This document shows, one piece after another, positions 1 to 7,243 of a DNA stretch of 46,873 nucleotides (the stretch's first letter is position 1; each line of letters begins with the position of its first letter). The stretch is from assembly GCA_017620655.1 (NCBI GenBank), contig JAGAUT010000046.1, positions 1 to 46,873 of the forward strand. The letters are read 5' to 3'. Origin of the DNA: Clostridia bacterium. Lineage in GTDB: Bacteria > Bacillota > Clostridia > Oscillospirales > CAG-382. The translations under genes and the position numbers were made by a program. Under the pieces are notes generated by a model. That model saw only the letters and a program-made list of their open reading frames with translations, was not told the origin of the DNA and did no database searches.

Positions 1-2928
1 ATCTGACAGCTTATCGCATCTTAAACTTTTTGCCGTCTCGGCATATCGTTCAAGGGGATGTCCCGAAAGATATAGGCCTGTCATTTCCTTTTCCATGGCA
101 AGCTTTTCAAAGTGAGAAAGCTCGGGAATATCGGGGTAGGAAATATTGAGAGAGCCAATATCGTCTTCACTTGTATCAACGGCTGAGAACATATCAAACT
201 GTCCCTCGACATTTTTATGGTTTCGTCTTTGAAGTGCATCAATTGCATCGTCAAATACAGTGAGAAGCTGGCTTCGTTTTTTACCGCCGAGACCGTCAAG
301 TGCGCCTGCTTTAATGAGGCTTTCAACCATGCGTTTATTGATTTCACCGTCACTCATTCTTGTGAGGAAATCTTCGAGGCTTACAAATTTTCCGCTTTGC
401 CGTTTTTTGATTATTTCCTTGACAAAGCCTTCGCCGACATTCTTTATTGCCATAAGACCGAAAACAATACCGTCTTGTCCTGCCGAGAAGGTAAGTGAGC
501 TTGTGTTTACATCGGGTCTTGTTACGGCAACTCCCATTTTACGGCATGAACCGATATATTCCATAACCTTATCGGTGCTGTTTATGACACTTGAGAGAAG
601 TGATGCCATATATTCTTTTGGATAGTGGCACTTGAGGTATGCCGTATAATATGCAAGATAGGCATAGCACGCCGCATGGGATTTATTGAAGGCATACTGG
701 GCAAAAGTTGCCATATCGTCATATATTTCCTTTGCAGCCTCCTCGGACACACTGTTATTTATACAGCCGGGAACTTCGACATTTCCGTTTTCATCCTTTT
801 TGCCGTATATGAAGTACTCACGTTCCCGTTCCATGACATCCCTTTTCTTTTTGGACATGGCACGTCTTACAATATCTGCTCTGCCGAAGGAATAGCCGGC
901 AAGCTTACGGAAGACCTGCATTACCTGCTCTTGGTATACTATACAGCCGTTTGTGACAGAAAGAATTTCTTCAAGGTTCGGATCTGCATATTTTACACCC
1001 TTCGGGTTCTTTCTGTTTTCGAGGAACTTTGGGATTGAGTCCATGGGACCGGGTCTGTAGAGAGAAATGGCGATTGTGATATCTTCGATATTCTTCGGCA
1101 CCATTCTCATAAGCAGGCTTCTCATACCGCCCGATTCAAGCTGGAAGATGCCGTCGGTATCACCTTTTGCAAGAAGGTTGTAGGTCTTTTCATCGTCAAG
1201 GGGAATATCCGACACCGAAAGTCCTGCACTTTTTGCCGCTTCATAGATAACCGTAAGGTATCTGAGTCCGAGAAAGTCAATTTTAAGAAGACCCAAATCT
1301 GCGATTTCATTCATTGTATACTGGGTTACAATGCAGTCGCCGTTCATGGACAGAGGTACATATTCCGAGACGGGCTTATCGGTGATTACCACACCTGCCG
1401 CATGGGTAGATGTGTTTCTCGGCATACCCTCGATTTTCTTGGCGATATTTATAAGGGAATTTACCTTGAAATCTTCCCTGCAAAGCTCTCGAAGCTCACT
1501 GCTTTCTTCAAGTGCCTGACTGAGTGTTATATTGAAGGGTCTGGGTATCAGTTTTGCCACCCTGTCTACATCGGCATAAGGCATTCCGAGAACTCTGCCG
1601 ACATCTCTTATTGCCGCCTTTGCCGCAAGTGTACCGAAGGTGACAATCTGTGCAACGTGGTCTTTACCGTACTTATTTGCAACATAATCAATAACTTCCT
1701 GCCGTCTGAAGTAGCAAAAGTCTACGTCAAAGTCGGGCATACTTACTCTTTCGGGATTGAGGAAGCGTTCAAAAAGAAGGTCATGGGGAATGGGGTCAAC
1801 ATCGGTAATGCCGAGGCAATATGCCGCAAGGCTTCCTGCACCCGAGCCTCTGCCCGGACCTACGGGAATACCCTCACTCTTTGCGTGGGCAATAAAGTCT
1901 CGGACTATGAGATAATACTCGTCATAACCCATAGTATTGACTACGGACAATTCATATTCGAGACGTTTTTCATAGGCATCTCTATCGGGGTTTTCATACT
2001 TTGAAAGACGTTTTTCCAGTCCTTCGTGACAGAGTTTGTCAAGGTACTGTTTTGATGTAAGTCCGTCGGGCGGATAGAATGCAGGAAGGAACAATTTATC
2101 GAATTCAAAGTCAAAGTTACACTTTTCTGCAATCTTCAACGTATTCTCAAGTGCTTCAGGGACATTGCCGAAAAGACGGGACATTTCTTCGGGTGTCTTG
2201 AGGTAAAACTCATCCTGTTCAAATCCCTTATGTCTGCCGTCGGCAAGGGTAGTTTGGGTCTGGATGCACATGAGAACCGCCTGTGTCTGTGCATCGTCTT
2301 TATCTATATAATGGGCGTCATTTGTTGCGACAAGGGGAATGTTCAGTTTTTTTGAAAGCTCTATAAGCTTTTCATTTACAACTTCCTGTTCGTCAATGCC
2401 ATGGCGCTGAAGTTCAAAGTAGTAATCCTCACCGAAAAGGGATTTCATTTTGAGTGCATGATTCACGGCATCGTCAACATTTCCGTCGAGAATCCTCTGG
2501 GGAATATATCCTGCAAGGCATGCCGAAAGGCACACCAAGCCTTCATGATACTCTTCAAGAAGTGACATATCAATTCTCGGTTTTGAGTAAAAGCCTTCGG
2601 TAAAGCCGAGGGACACCATTTTTATGAGATTCTTATATCCCGTCTCATTTTTACAGAGAAGCACAAGGTGATTATACTTTGAATCGAGGTTTCTGTCCTT
2701 ACCGAAACGAGAATTCGGTGCAACATACACCTCACATCCGATAATGGGTTTTATTCCGTTATCTTTACAGGCTTTATAAAATTCAACAGCACCGTACATA
2801 ACGCCGTGGTCGGTTACAGCAAGAGCAGGCATACCGCACTCTTTTGCCTTTTTTGCCGCCTCTTTTATCTTACAGGCACCGTCAAGAAGGCTATATTCTG
2901 TATGGACATGTAAATGGACAAAGGACAT
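1..2928 (-). CDS. dnaE: DNA polymerase III alpha subunit, DnaE type (3' end outside window)
   Basis: Replicative DNA polymerase catalytic subunit. 976 residues are visible from the ATG at 2928, which follows a GAGGTG ribosome site; families of this type run to about 1150 residues, so the C-terminal OB-fold and clamp/tau-binding end lies beyond base 1. The protein opens with a PHP domain (HLHVHTEYSLLDGAC near residue 5). The polymerase active site is visible as PDFDVDF with Asp401 and Asp403, and the third acidic residue as KIDFLG with Asp551, matching the E. coli triad closely. There is no internal proofreading exonuclease, so this is DnaE, not PolC. It is the last visible gene of the operon murB-whiA-dnaE, separated from whiA by a palindromic repeat element. 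Identification is firm. Confidence 0.97.
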   Translation of the reverse strand, partial: MSFVHLHVHTEYSLLDGACKIKEAAKKAKECGMPALAVTDHGVMYGAVEFYKACKDNGIKPIIGCEVYVAPNSRFGKDRNLDSKYNHLVLLCKNETGYKNLIKMVSLGFTEGFYSKPRIDMSLLEEYHEGLVCLSACLAGYIPQRILDGNVDDAVNHALKMKSLFGEDYYFELQRHGIDEQEVVNEKLIELSKKLNIPLVATNDAHYIDKDDAQTQAVLMCIQTQTTLADGRHKGFEQDEFYLKTPEEMSRLFGNVPEALENTLKIAEKCNFDFEFDKLFLPAFYPPDGLTSKQYLDKLCHEGLEKRLSKYENPDRDAYEKRLEYELSVVNTMGYDEYYLIVRDFIAHAKSEGIPVGPGRGSGAGSLAAYCLGITDVDPIPHDLLFERFLNPERVSMPDFDVDFCYFRRQEVIDYVANKYGKDHVAQIVTFGTLAAKAAIRDVGRVLGMPYADVDRVAKLIPRPFNITLSQALEESSELRELCREDFKVNSLINIAKKIEGMPRNTSTHAAGVVITDKPVSEYVPLSMNGDCIVTQYTMNEIADLGLLKIDFLGLRYLTVIYEAAKSAGLSVSDIPLDDEKTYNLLAKGDTDGIFQLESGGMRSLLMRMVPKNIEDITIAISLYRPGPMDSIPKFLENRKNPKGVKYADPNLEEILSVTNGCIVYQEQVMQVFRKLAGYSFGRADIVRRAMSKKKRDVMEREREYFIYGKKDENGNVEVPGCINNSVSEEAAKEIYDDMATFAQYAFNKSHAACYAYLAYYTAYLKCHYPKEYMASLLSSVINSTDKVMEYIGSCRKMGVAVTRPDVNTSSLTFSAGQDGIVFGLMAIKNVGEGFVKEIIKKRQSGKFVSLEDFLTRMSDGEINKRMVESLIKAGALDGLGGKKRSQLLTVFDDAIDALQRRNHKNVEGQFDMFSAVDTSEDDIGSLNISYPDIPELSHFEKLAMEKEMTGLYLSGHPLERYAETAKSLRCDKLSD

Positions 2929-2961
2929 TTTAACTCACCTCAATTCAGTACACTAATTACA

Positions 2962-3080
2962 GCCTCCCTTGTGTAAAGGGAGGTAGGTTTGCACAAAGTG
3001 CAAACCCGGAGGGATTGTTGCTGTGTGTTTTTTACAATCCCTCAGTCACTTCGTGACAGCTCCCTTTGCACAAGGGAGCC
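2962..3080. mobile_element. MITE-like palindromic element, full copy
   Basis: A 119-bp non-coding element between whiA and dnaE. Its outer ends are inverted repeats (GCCTCCCTTGTG at the left, CACAAGGGAGCC at the right). Inside are further palindromes: GGTTTGCAC/GTGCAAACC, GTCACTTCGTGAC and a pair AGGGATTGT/ACAATCCCT facing each other across the centre (about 3010 and 3034). It is therefore built of two related half-units in inverted orientation (2962-3018 and 3034-3080). Part of it recurs at 10550-10607. It has no coding capacity, so it would depend on a transposase elsewhere. In RNA it would fold into several stable hairpins inside the murB-whiA-dnaE message. Confidence 0.8.
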
Positions 3081-3101
3081 TTTTATTCCTCGTATTCGTT
3101 G

Positions 3102-3812
3102 TTATTCTCCAAACGCAATCTTAATAAGTTTTTCAAGTCTATGATTTACACACGACTTTGTAATTGGAGGCTCATGGATAAGAGCCAAGTCCGTCAACGA
3201 CAAGTCGGGGTTATCACGTCTGAGTGTTGCGGTATATAGCAGCTTTTCGGGAAGGTTCTCAAAGCGTTCATCCTTCATGAGTTCCTTTATTGCTTCAAGC
3301 TGCCTTACCGTGGCATTGGCACTCTTTTGCATATTCGCCATTTCGCAATTGTTTACTCTGTTTACATTATTGCGTATGTTCTTTTCTATCTGTGTATTGA
3401 CAAGGTCAAAGGCACATTTCTGTGCACCCATAAGCGACAGCAGAGCAAATATGGTATCGCCGTCCTTGAAGTAGACAAGATACTTTTCTCGTCTCTTTGA
3501 CACTTTTGCTTCAAGTCCCATTTCACGAAGAAAAATGCACATCTCATCTGCATTCATTTCGCTTCCAACCTTCATTTCAAGGTGGCCTCTTTTATCGGGT
3601 GCATTTACCGAGCCGCATTTGAGGAACACGCCTCTGAGAAATGCGTTTTTACATTCATCACACACAAAGTTTTCTCTTTCAATGAGAGCATTGTCGCAAA
3701 TGAAGCTTTCGGCATTGGCACGTGCTTTTTTACAGCACTTTTTTTCCTTGATTGACAAAAGTGCTTCCTTGACCTGCCCCGTAAAGGTAATCTTTTCGTC
3801 TTGTTTTATCAT
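3102..3812 (-). CDS. whiA: WhiA-family DNA-binding protein, internally shortened
   Basis: WhiA proteins join a LAGLIDADG-like domain to a C-terminal helix-turn-helix and are linked to cell division and, in sporulating actinobacteria, sporulation. Here the N-terminus (FTGQVKEALL, KKCCKKA), the second LAGLIDADG half (AFLRGVFLKCGSVNAPDK, about residues 57-74) and the C-terminal helix-turn-helix (about residues 165-236) are present. Total length is 236 residues against about 310 usual. The first LAGLIDADG half appears reduced to about 30 residues. The start overlaps the murB stop by four bases (ATGA), so translation is coupled. The rapZ and yvcK genes that normally lie between murB and whiA in Firmicutes are absent. 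Family assignment is secure; retention of full function is uncertain. Confidence 0.88.
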   Translation of the reverse strand: MIKQDEKITFTGQVKEALLSIKEKKCCKKARANAESFICDNALIERENFVCDECKNAFLRGVFLKCGSVNAPDKRGHLEMKVGSEMNADEMCIFLREMGLEAKVSKRREKYLVYFKDGDTIFALLSLMGAQKCAFDLVNTQIEKNIRNNVNRVNNCEMANMQKSANATVRQLEAIKELMKDERFENLPEKLLYTATLRRDNPDLSLTDLALIHEPPITKSCVNHRLEKLIKIAFGE

Positions 3813-4696
3813 AATGAGAAGAATTCTCCGTCTTTATTAAGTAATTTAATTTCAGCCTGCATTGTGACGCCATTTTTCGTCTGTATTGTTTCTCTGATAT
3901 ATCTCATAAGCGACAACACATCGGCAGTTGTGGCATTGTCACGGTTTATCACAAAGCCTGCGTGTTTTTTCGACACCTGTGCTCCGCCGATTTTGTATCC
4001 CTTTAGTCCCGCTTCTTCTATAAGTGCGCCGGCAAAATATCCCTCGGGGCGTTTGAAGGTACTGCCGCAGGAAGGATATTCAAGCGGCTGTTTATCAACA
4101 CGCCTTTGCATTGTCTCTTTGGCATTTTTTACGCACTCATCGACATCTGCTTTTGTAAGAGAAAACTCTGCACCGAGTATTACGAAGCCGTTTTTCTGAA
4201 ATACGCTTTTCCTATAACCGAATTCGCATTCTTCATTTGAAAACTCCACAACGTTTCCGTCATTATCAAGCGCTGTAACCTTTGTTATTACGTCCTTTGC
4301 TTCACCGCCGTATGCACCTGCGTTCATGTAGACGGCACCGCCGACAGAACCGGGGATTCCGTAGGCAAATTCAAGCCCCGAAAGACCTTTACGGCACATA
4401 TCAATGGCTAGCTTTGTAAAGGAAACGCCTGCCGAGGCATAAACAGTATTTTCATCCTTCATCTCAACATTTTTCATGTCAGTTGTGACTATGAGAGGTA
4501 CTTCTATATCCTCATCGGGAAGAAGCACGTTTGACATATTTCCGAGGACTATATATTTTTTATTTTCCGCTTTCAGCGTCTTTACTATTTCACAAATCTC
4601 CCTCTCATTTTCGGGGAAATAGGCACATTTTGCCTTTCCGCCCGTTTTCATGGAGGTAAGGTTTTTCATTTCTTTGTTAAGGATTGGTGTGAGCAT
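3809..4696 (-). CDS. murB: UDP-N-acetylmuramate dehydrogenase
   Basis: MurB is a cytosolic FAD enzyme that reduces UDP-GlcNAc-enolpyruvate to UDP-MurNAc with NADPH, the second committed step of peptidoglycan precursor synthesis. I place the start at the ATG at 4696 (MLTPILNKEM), because AAGGAG lies about 8 bases upstream; a further in-frame ATG at 4714 has no such site. The 295-residue protein shows the FAD-binding segment (GLSGLEFAYGIPGSVGGA, about residues 106-123), the catalytic serine region (YPSCGSTFKRP, about 213-223) and the C-terminal glutamate in MQAEIKLL. A promoter (TTCACA, 17 bp, TATACT) sits directly upstream. First gene of the operon murB-whiA-dnaE. Confidence 0.96.
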   Translation of the reverse strand: MLTPILNKEMKNLTSMKTGGKAKCAYFPENEREICEIVKTLKAENKKYIVLGNMSNVLLPDEDIEVPLIVTTDMKNVEMKDENTVYASAGVSFTKLAIDMCRKGLSGLEFAYGIPGSVGGAVYMNAGAYGGEAKDVITKVTALDNDGNVVEFSNEECEFGYRKSVFQKNGFVILGAEFSLTKADVDECVKNAKETMQRRVDKQPLEYPSCGSTFKRPEGYFAGALIEEAGLKGYKIGGAQVSKKHAGFVINRDNATTADVLSLMRYIRETIQTKNGVTMQAEIKLLNKDGEFFSL

Positions 4697-4726
4697 ACTT
4701 TTCTCCTTATACATTTATTCATTATA

Positions 4727-4755
4727 AGTATAGCATATAAATGCGAGTTTGTGAA
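4727..4755 (-). promoter_or_regulatory. Sigma-A-type promoter of murB-whiA-dnaE
   Basis: On the minus strand, TTCACA (4750-4755) and TATACT (4727-4732) are separated by exactly 17 bp, about 30 bp before the murB start. No other gene lies between. Confidence 0.65.
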
Positions 4756-4809
4756 GAGGGTTTTGTTTTTTTAATTGCAAAATTTATAAAAACGAACCAT
4801 TTTATTTCT

Positions 4810-4927
4810 GTTCTTTTGTCCCGAAACAAAAGAACCAAAAATTCTCCACTCAACAAGAGGGGATGGCTCGACACCAGTAATAGCAAAAAATTCAAATCTC
4901 GGCGAGTCTGCGCTGACTTCCCCTCTT
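4810..4927. repeat. Palindrome-rich intergenic segment
   Basis: The gap between murB and the structured RNA holds a hairpin GTTCTTTTG/CAAAAGAAC (4810-4835) and, 20 bases on, a longer-range pair AAGAGGGGA (4855-4863) with TCCCCTCTT (4919-4927). Hairpins of the same build (a short CTTTT-rich stem around a small loop) occur at 7098-7126 and 10055-10089, so these look like a dispersed palindromic repeat family. No credible gene is seen here. Confidence 0.5.
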
Positions 4928-4980
4928 TTGCCGTGGTGGCTTAACTCCTCTCATTTGATGTGGTGCATATCACAATAATA

Positions 4981-5009
4981 TTGACAATTATTCCATGTTA
5001 TGTTAAAAT
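4981..5009 (+). promoter_or_regulatory. Near-consensus sigma-A promoter of the structured RNA
   Basis: TTGACA (4981-4986), 17-bp spacer, TAAAAT (5004-5009). The expected start point, about seven bases on, falls at 5016, the first bases of the 16-bp stem described in the next entry. Confidence 0.85.
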
Positions 5010-5013
5010 GAGT

Positions 5014-5180
5014 TTACCACACAAAACTTAATATTGTACGCTGTCCGAGTGTGTATTTTTATCTATTGGTAAAAATGCAGGCTCTATTTTCGCATACTCG
5101 AATGGTGTACGAAGTTTTGTGTGGTAACAAACGGAGCTGCGTTTTTCGTGTGTAGCTCTGTTTGAGCTGCACACTTTTTT
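5014..5180 (+). ncRNA. Candidate structured RNA with its own promoter and terminator
   Basis: A perfect 16-bp stem joins 5014-5029 (TTACCACACAAAACTT) to 5112-5127. Inside it GTACGC (5036) pairs with GTGTAC, and CGAGTGTG pairs with CATACTCG (one G-U), giving a long interrupted hairpin of about 114 nt whose tip carries another small ATTTTTA/TAAAAAT helix. Downstream, 5148-5157 pairs with 5165-5174 and is followed by a T tract: an intrinsic terminator. A second helix, 5128-5138 with 5154-5164, is mutually exclusive with that terminator. I do not recognise the family. The long hairpin is reminiscent of 6S RNA but is shorter and has no clear central bubble. It could also be an attenuating leader for the membrane protein at 5204. 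Confidence 0.65.
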
Positions 5181-5186
5181 ATTTTT
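5148..5186 (+). terminator. Intrinsic terminator overlapped by an alternative helix
   Basis: GTGTGTAGCT (5148-5157), 7-base loop, AGCTGCACAC (5165-5174), then TTTTTTATTTTT. All ten pairs form, one being G-U. The 5' arm shares AGCT with the competing helix 5128-5138/5154-5164, an arrangement typical of attenuators. Confidence 0.75.
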
Positions 5187-5203
5187 GGGAGGAGGTGAAA
5201 AAA

Positions 5204-5509
5204 TTGGGCGGTCTCATATTTTCATTAATTCTTATTGTCGGAGGCATCGTTTGGTTGTTCGCATCTAGAATTTTTACTGAAAGCAAATTTTCCTACGAAT
5301 ATGGAAACAAAGTCTTTATAAAATTTGGGCTTATTCCCTTTTTTGTGGCTTTGGTCTTGGGAGTTATTGTTTTAATATCAACATCAGAAAGTGCTGATTC
5401 TAATTCCGGTAGATACGACGATGTTTTCAAAAAGAACCCTAACGAATGGACAGAAGACGAAGAAGAATACGTCAACGACTTTTTTGAATGGCAAGCTAAA
5501 AACTATTAA
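5204..5509 (+). CDS. Small two-helix membrane protein, unknown function
   Basis: I do not recognise this protein. I take the TTG at 5204 as start because GGAGG (5191-5195) sits 8 bases before it; the frame is open further upstream, but that part overlaps the terminator. The 101-residue product has two hydrophobic segments (about residues 4-20, LIFSLILIVGGIVWLFA, and 38-57, FGLIPFFVALVLGVIVLI) and a highly acidic tail (WTEDEEEYVNDFFEW). It is expected in the cytoplasmic membrane. It lies directly behind the structured RNA and its terminator, so expression probably depends on read-through. It converges with mgtE, and the two share a bidirectional terminator. Confidence 0.7.
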   Translation: MGGLIFSLILIVGGIVWLFASRIFTESKFSYEYGNKVFIKFGLIPFFVALVLGVIVLISTSESADSNSGRYDDVFKKNPNEWTEDEEEYVNDFFEWQAKNY

Positions 5510-5514
5510 AACAC

Positions 5515-5547
5515 AAAAGGTATGCTCAAAAAGCATACCTTTTAAAT
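5515..5547. terminator. Bidirectional terminator between the small membrane gene and mgtE
   Basis: AAAAGGTATGCT and AGCATACCTTTT form a stem with A and T tracts on either side, so it can stop transcription from both converging genes. Confidence 0.8.
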
Positions 5548-6918
5548 TTAAATTCTATGTCCCAAAAGCACCATCGCAAGATTAAAATAAAACGTCAGCG
5601 ACACAACGTCAACTATAGTCGTAATCATGGGAGATGCCACAACGGCAGGGTCAAGTTTTATTCTCTTAGCCAAAAGCGGAAGAAATGCACCTAAGGTTTT
5701 TGCCATAAGTATTGTGAAAATCATGGCAAGTCCGAGAACAAGTCCCATCATTACCCTATCGGGGTCATCGGTGAAGAAATAAATTCTCGCAAAATTAAGT
5801 GCACCGAATGTTACACCGATTATGAGTGCCACTCTTATTTCCTTCCACATGACACGGAAGGAATCGCGAAGGCTTATTTCATCAAGGGTCATGGCACGTA
5901 TAACCGTTGCCGTTGTCTGCGAGCCTGAATTACCGCCGGTACCTGTCAGCATCGGCATGAAAGTAACAAGAAGCGGAAGTGCGGATATTGCAACTTCGTA
6001 TTTTCCGAGTATCACACCGTTAAGCATACCTGCAAGCATGAGCACAAACAGCCACGGAATTCTTGCCTTTACATGGGAAAATGTACTTGTCTTGAGATAG
6101 GGCGTTTCGGTAGGAACGATAGCCGCCATCTGTTCGATATCTCGTGTAGCTTCTTCTTCAATAACGTCAACTACGTCATCGACGGTAACAATGCCGACGA
6201 TTCTGTTTTCGCTGTCAACAACAGGAAGTGCAAAAAGGTCATACTTCTGGGTAAGTCTTACCGCCTCTTCCCTGTCGTCATGGGTTTCAACCTTGATGAC
6301 ATTTGTTTCCATGAGGTTTTCAATAAGTTCTTCATCGTCACGGCATCCGAGGATATCCGAGAGTTCAAGAACACCGATAAGCTTTCTGCGTTCACCGAGA
6401 ACATAACAGTTATAGACGGTTTCTTTATGGTATGATACCTTTCTGATATATTCGATTGCCTCACCGACCGTCATTCCCGATTTGAGACTTGTATATTCGC
6501 TTGTCATAATACTGCCCACGCTGTCCTCGTGGTAATTGAGGAATTTATTGATTTCAGCTCGTGTATTTGCATTTGCATTACGAAGTACCTTCTGTACAAG
6601 GTTTGCCGGCATTTCCTCCAGCATATCAACGGCATCGTCGGTTGCCAGTTCCTCAATGAGCTTTTTTATTTCTTCATCTGATGCTATACCCACAAGCTGT
6701 TCCTGATAATCGGGTTCTATATAGCTGAAAACGTCTGCCGCAAGGTCTTTGGGCATGAGTTTCACGACAAGAAGTGCGTTTTTTGTTTCGAGAGTCTGAA
6801 GATATTCGGCGGTATCCGCTTCGGGTGTATCTTCTATCAGCTCACGCATTTTTTTGTAGCTTTTGTTTTCAAAAAGCTCATTCATTTCGCTTTCGAAAAT
6901 TTCATAGTTTTCTTTCAC
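5548..6918 (-). CDS. mgtE: Magnesium transporter MgtE
   Basis: MgtE is a homodimeric Mg2+ channel of the cytoplasmic membrane, gated by cytosolic Mg2+ bound between its N and CBS domains. The chosen start is GTG at 6918 (VKENYEIFESEMNELF), about 11 bases after AAAGGA, giving 456 residues, the usual family size; the frame extends 19 codons further without a better site. Visible parts are the helical N domain (about 15-125), two CBS motifs (about 130-250, with IGVLELSDILG and IVGIVTVDDVVDVI) and a five-helix membrane domain (about 280-456) containing the conserved TGTGGNSGSQ segment (pore region) and a final LDPAVVASPMITTIVDVVSL helix. It is monocistronic with a long 5' leader described separately. 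Confidence 0.95.
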   Translation of the reverse strand: MKENYEIFESEMNELFENKSYKKMRELIEDTPEADTAEYLQTLETKNALLVVKLMPKDLAADVFSYIEPDYQEQLVGIASDEEIKKLIEELATDDAVDMLEEMPANLVQKVLRNANANTRAEINKFLNYHEDSVGSIMTSEYTSLKSGMTVGEAIEYIRKVSYHKETVYNCYVLGERRKLIGVLELSDILGCRDDEELIENLMETNVIKVETHDDREEAVRLTQKYDLFALPVVDSENRIVGIVTVDDVVDVIEEEATRDIEQMAAIVPTETPYLKTSTFSHVKARIPWLFVLMLAGMLNGVILGKYEVAISALPLLVTFMPMLTGTGGNSGSQTTATVIRAMTLDEISLRDSFRVMWKEIRVALIIGVTFGALNFARIYFFTDDPDRVMMGLVLGLAMIFTILMAKTLGAFLPLLAKRIKLDPAVVASPMITTIVDVVSLTFYFNLAMVLLGHRI

Positions 6919-7097
6919 GGTAAATACATTCCTTTCTTTTGGAGATGACAATACCGCCATCACGCAAAAAGGCATGACGGCGGCAGAAAGTACGTATTTA
7001 CTCTTTTAAAAGGCGACAGTGAGCCGAAGTGAATACGTCTTTCTGCGATTTATGTAATTGTAAAGGTAACTTCGCCCGTCCGTACTCATTCTACTCA

Positions 7098-7126
7098 CCT
7101 ACTTTTTCTTTCGGAGAAAAAGTAGG
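7098..7126. repeat. Short AT-rich palindrome
   Basis: CCTACTTTTTCT (7098-7109) and AGAAAAAGTAGG (7115-7126) are exact inverted repeats around five bases. Built like the palindromes at 4810-4835 and 10055-10089. Confidence 0.6.
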
Positions 7127-7198
7127 CAAAAAGAACTCACACTCAGCACCTTCTTATCCTATTTTTTCTTCCGTTTCTCGTTTCTCGATTGGCATTCC

Positions 7199-7229
7199 GT
7201 CTGTGTGCCATAAATCCAAGCACACAGAC
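7199..7229 (-). terminator. Hairpin just past the mutS stop
   Basis: GTCTGTGTGC (7199-7208) and GCACACAGAC (7220-7229) form a perfect 10-bp stem 15 bases after mutS. The T tract is missing, so it may stabilise the 3' end rather than terminate. Confidence 0.5.
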
Positions 7230-7243
7230 TCATTCTTAAATAT

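Larger units (their letters stand above)
6919..7243 (-). promoter_or_regulatory. Long structured leader/intergenic region before mgtE
   Basis: 325 bases without a gene. On the mgtE strand, AGAAAG-CGTATT (around 7045-7030) pairs with AATACG-CTTTCT (around 6999-6985), and a second strong hairpin (CCGCCGTCATGC with GCGTGATGGCGG, about 6984-6952) follows shortly before the ribosome site. I cannot fit it to the M-box or other Mg2+ riboswitch consensus. Further upstream lie the palindrome CCTACTTTTTCT/AGAAAAAGTAGG (7098-7126) and the post-mutS hairpin (7199-7229). No clear promoter was found. Confidence 0.4.

Noticed and set aside
1402..2004. 200-codon plus-strand frame inside dnaE
   Set aside because: It is antisense to the polymerase active-site region of dnaE and has no protein-family features.
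2941..3101. CRISPR array in the palindromic region
   Set aside because: The repeats are inverted, not direct, and there are no spacers or cas genes.
4741..4944. Small plus-strand protein of 67 codons
   Set aside because: It has no ribosome site and runs through palindromic repeats and the minus-strand murB promoter.
5014..5127. 6S RNA or SRP RNA as the identity of the structured RNA
   Set aside because: Length and central bubble do not fit 6S RNA, and the SRP apical loop motif is not present; left unassigned.
6919..7060. M-box magnesium riboswitch before mgtE
   Set aside because: The M-box core sequences are not recognisable; only unrelated hairpins are seen, so I kept it as an unassigned leader.
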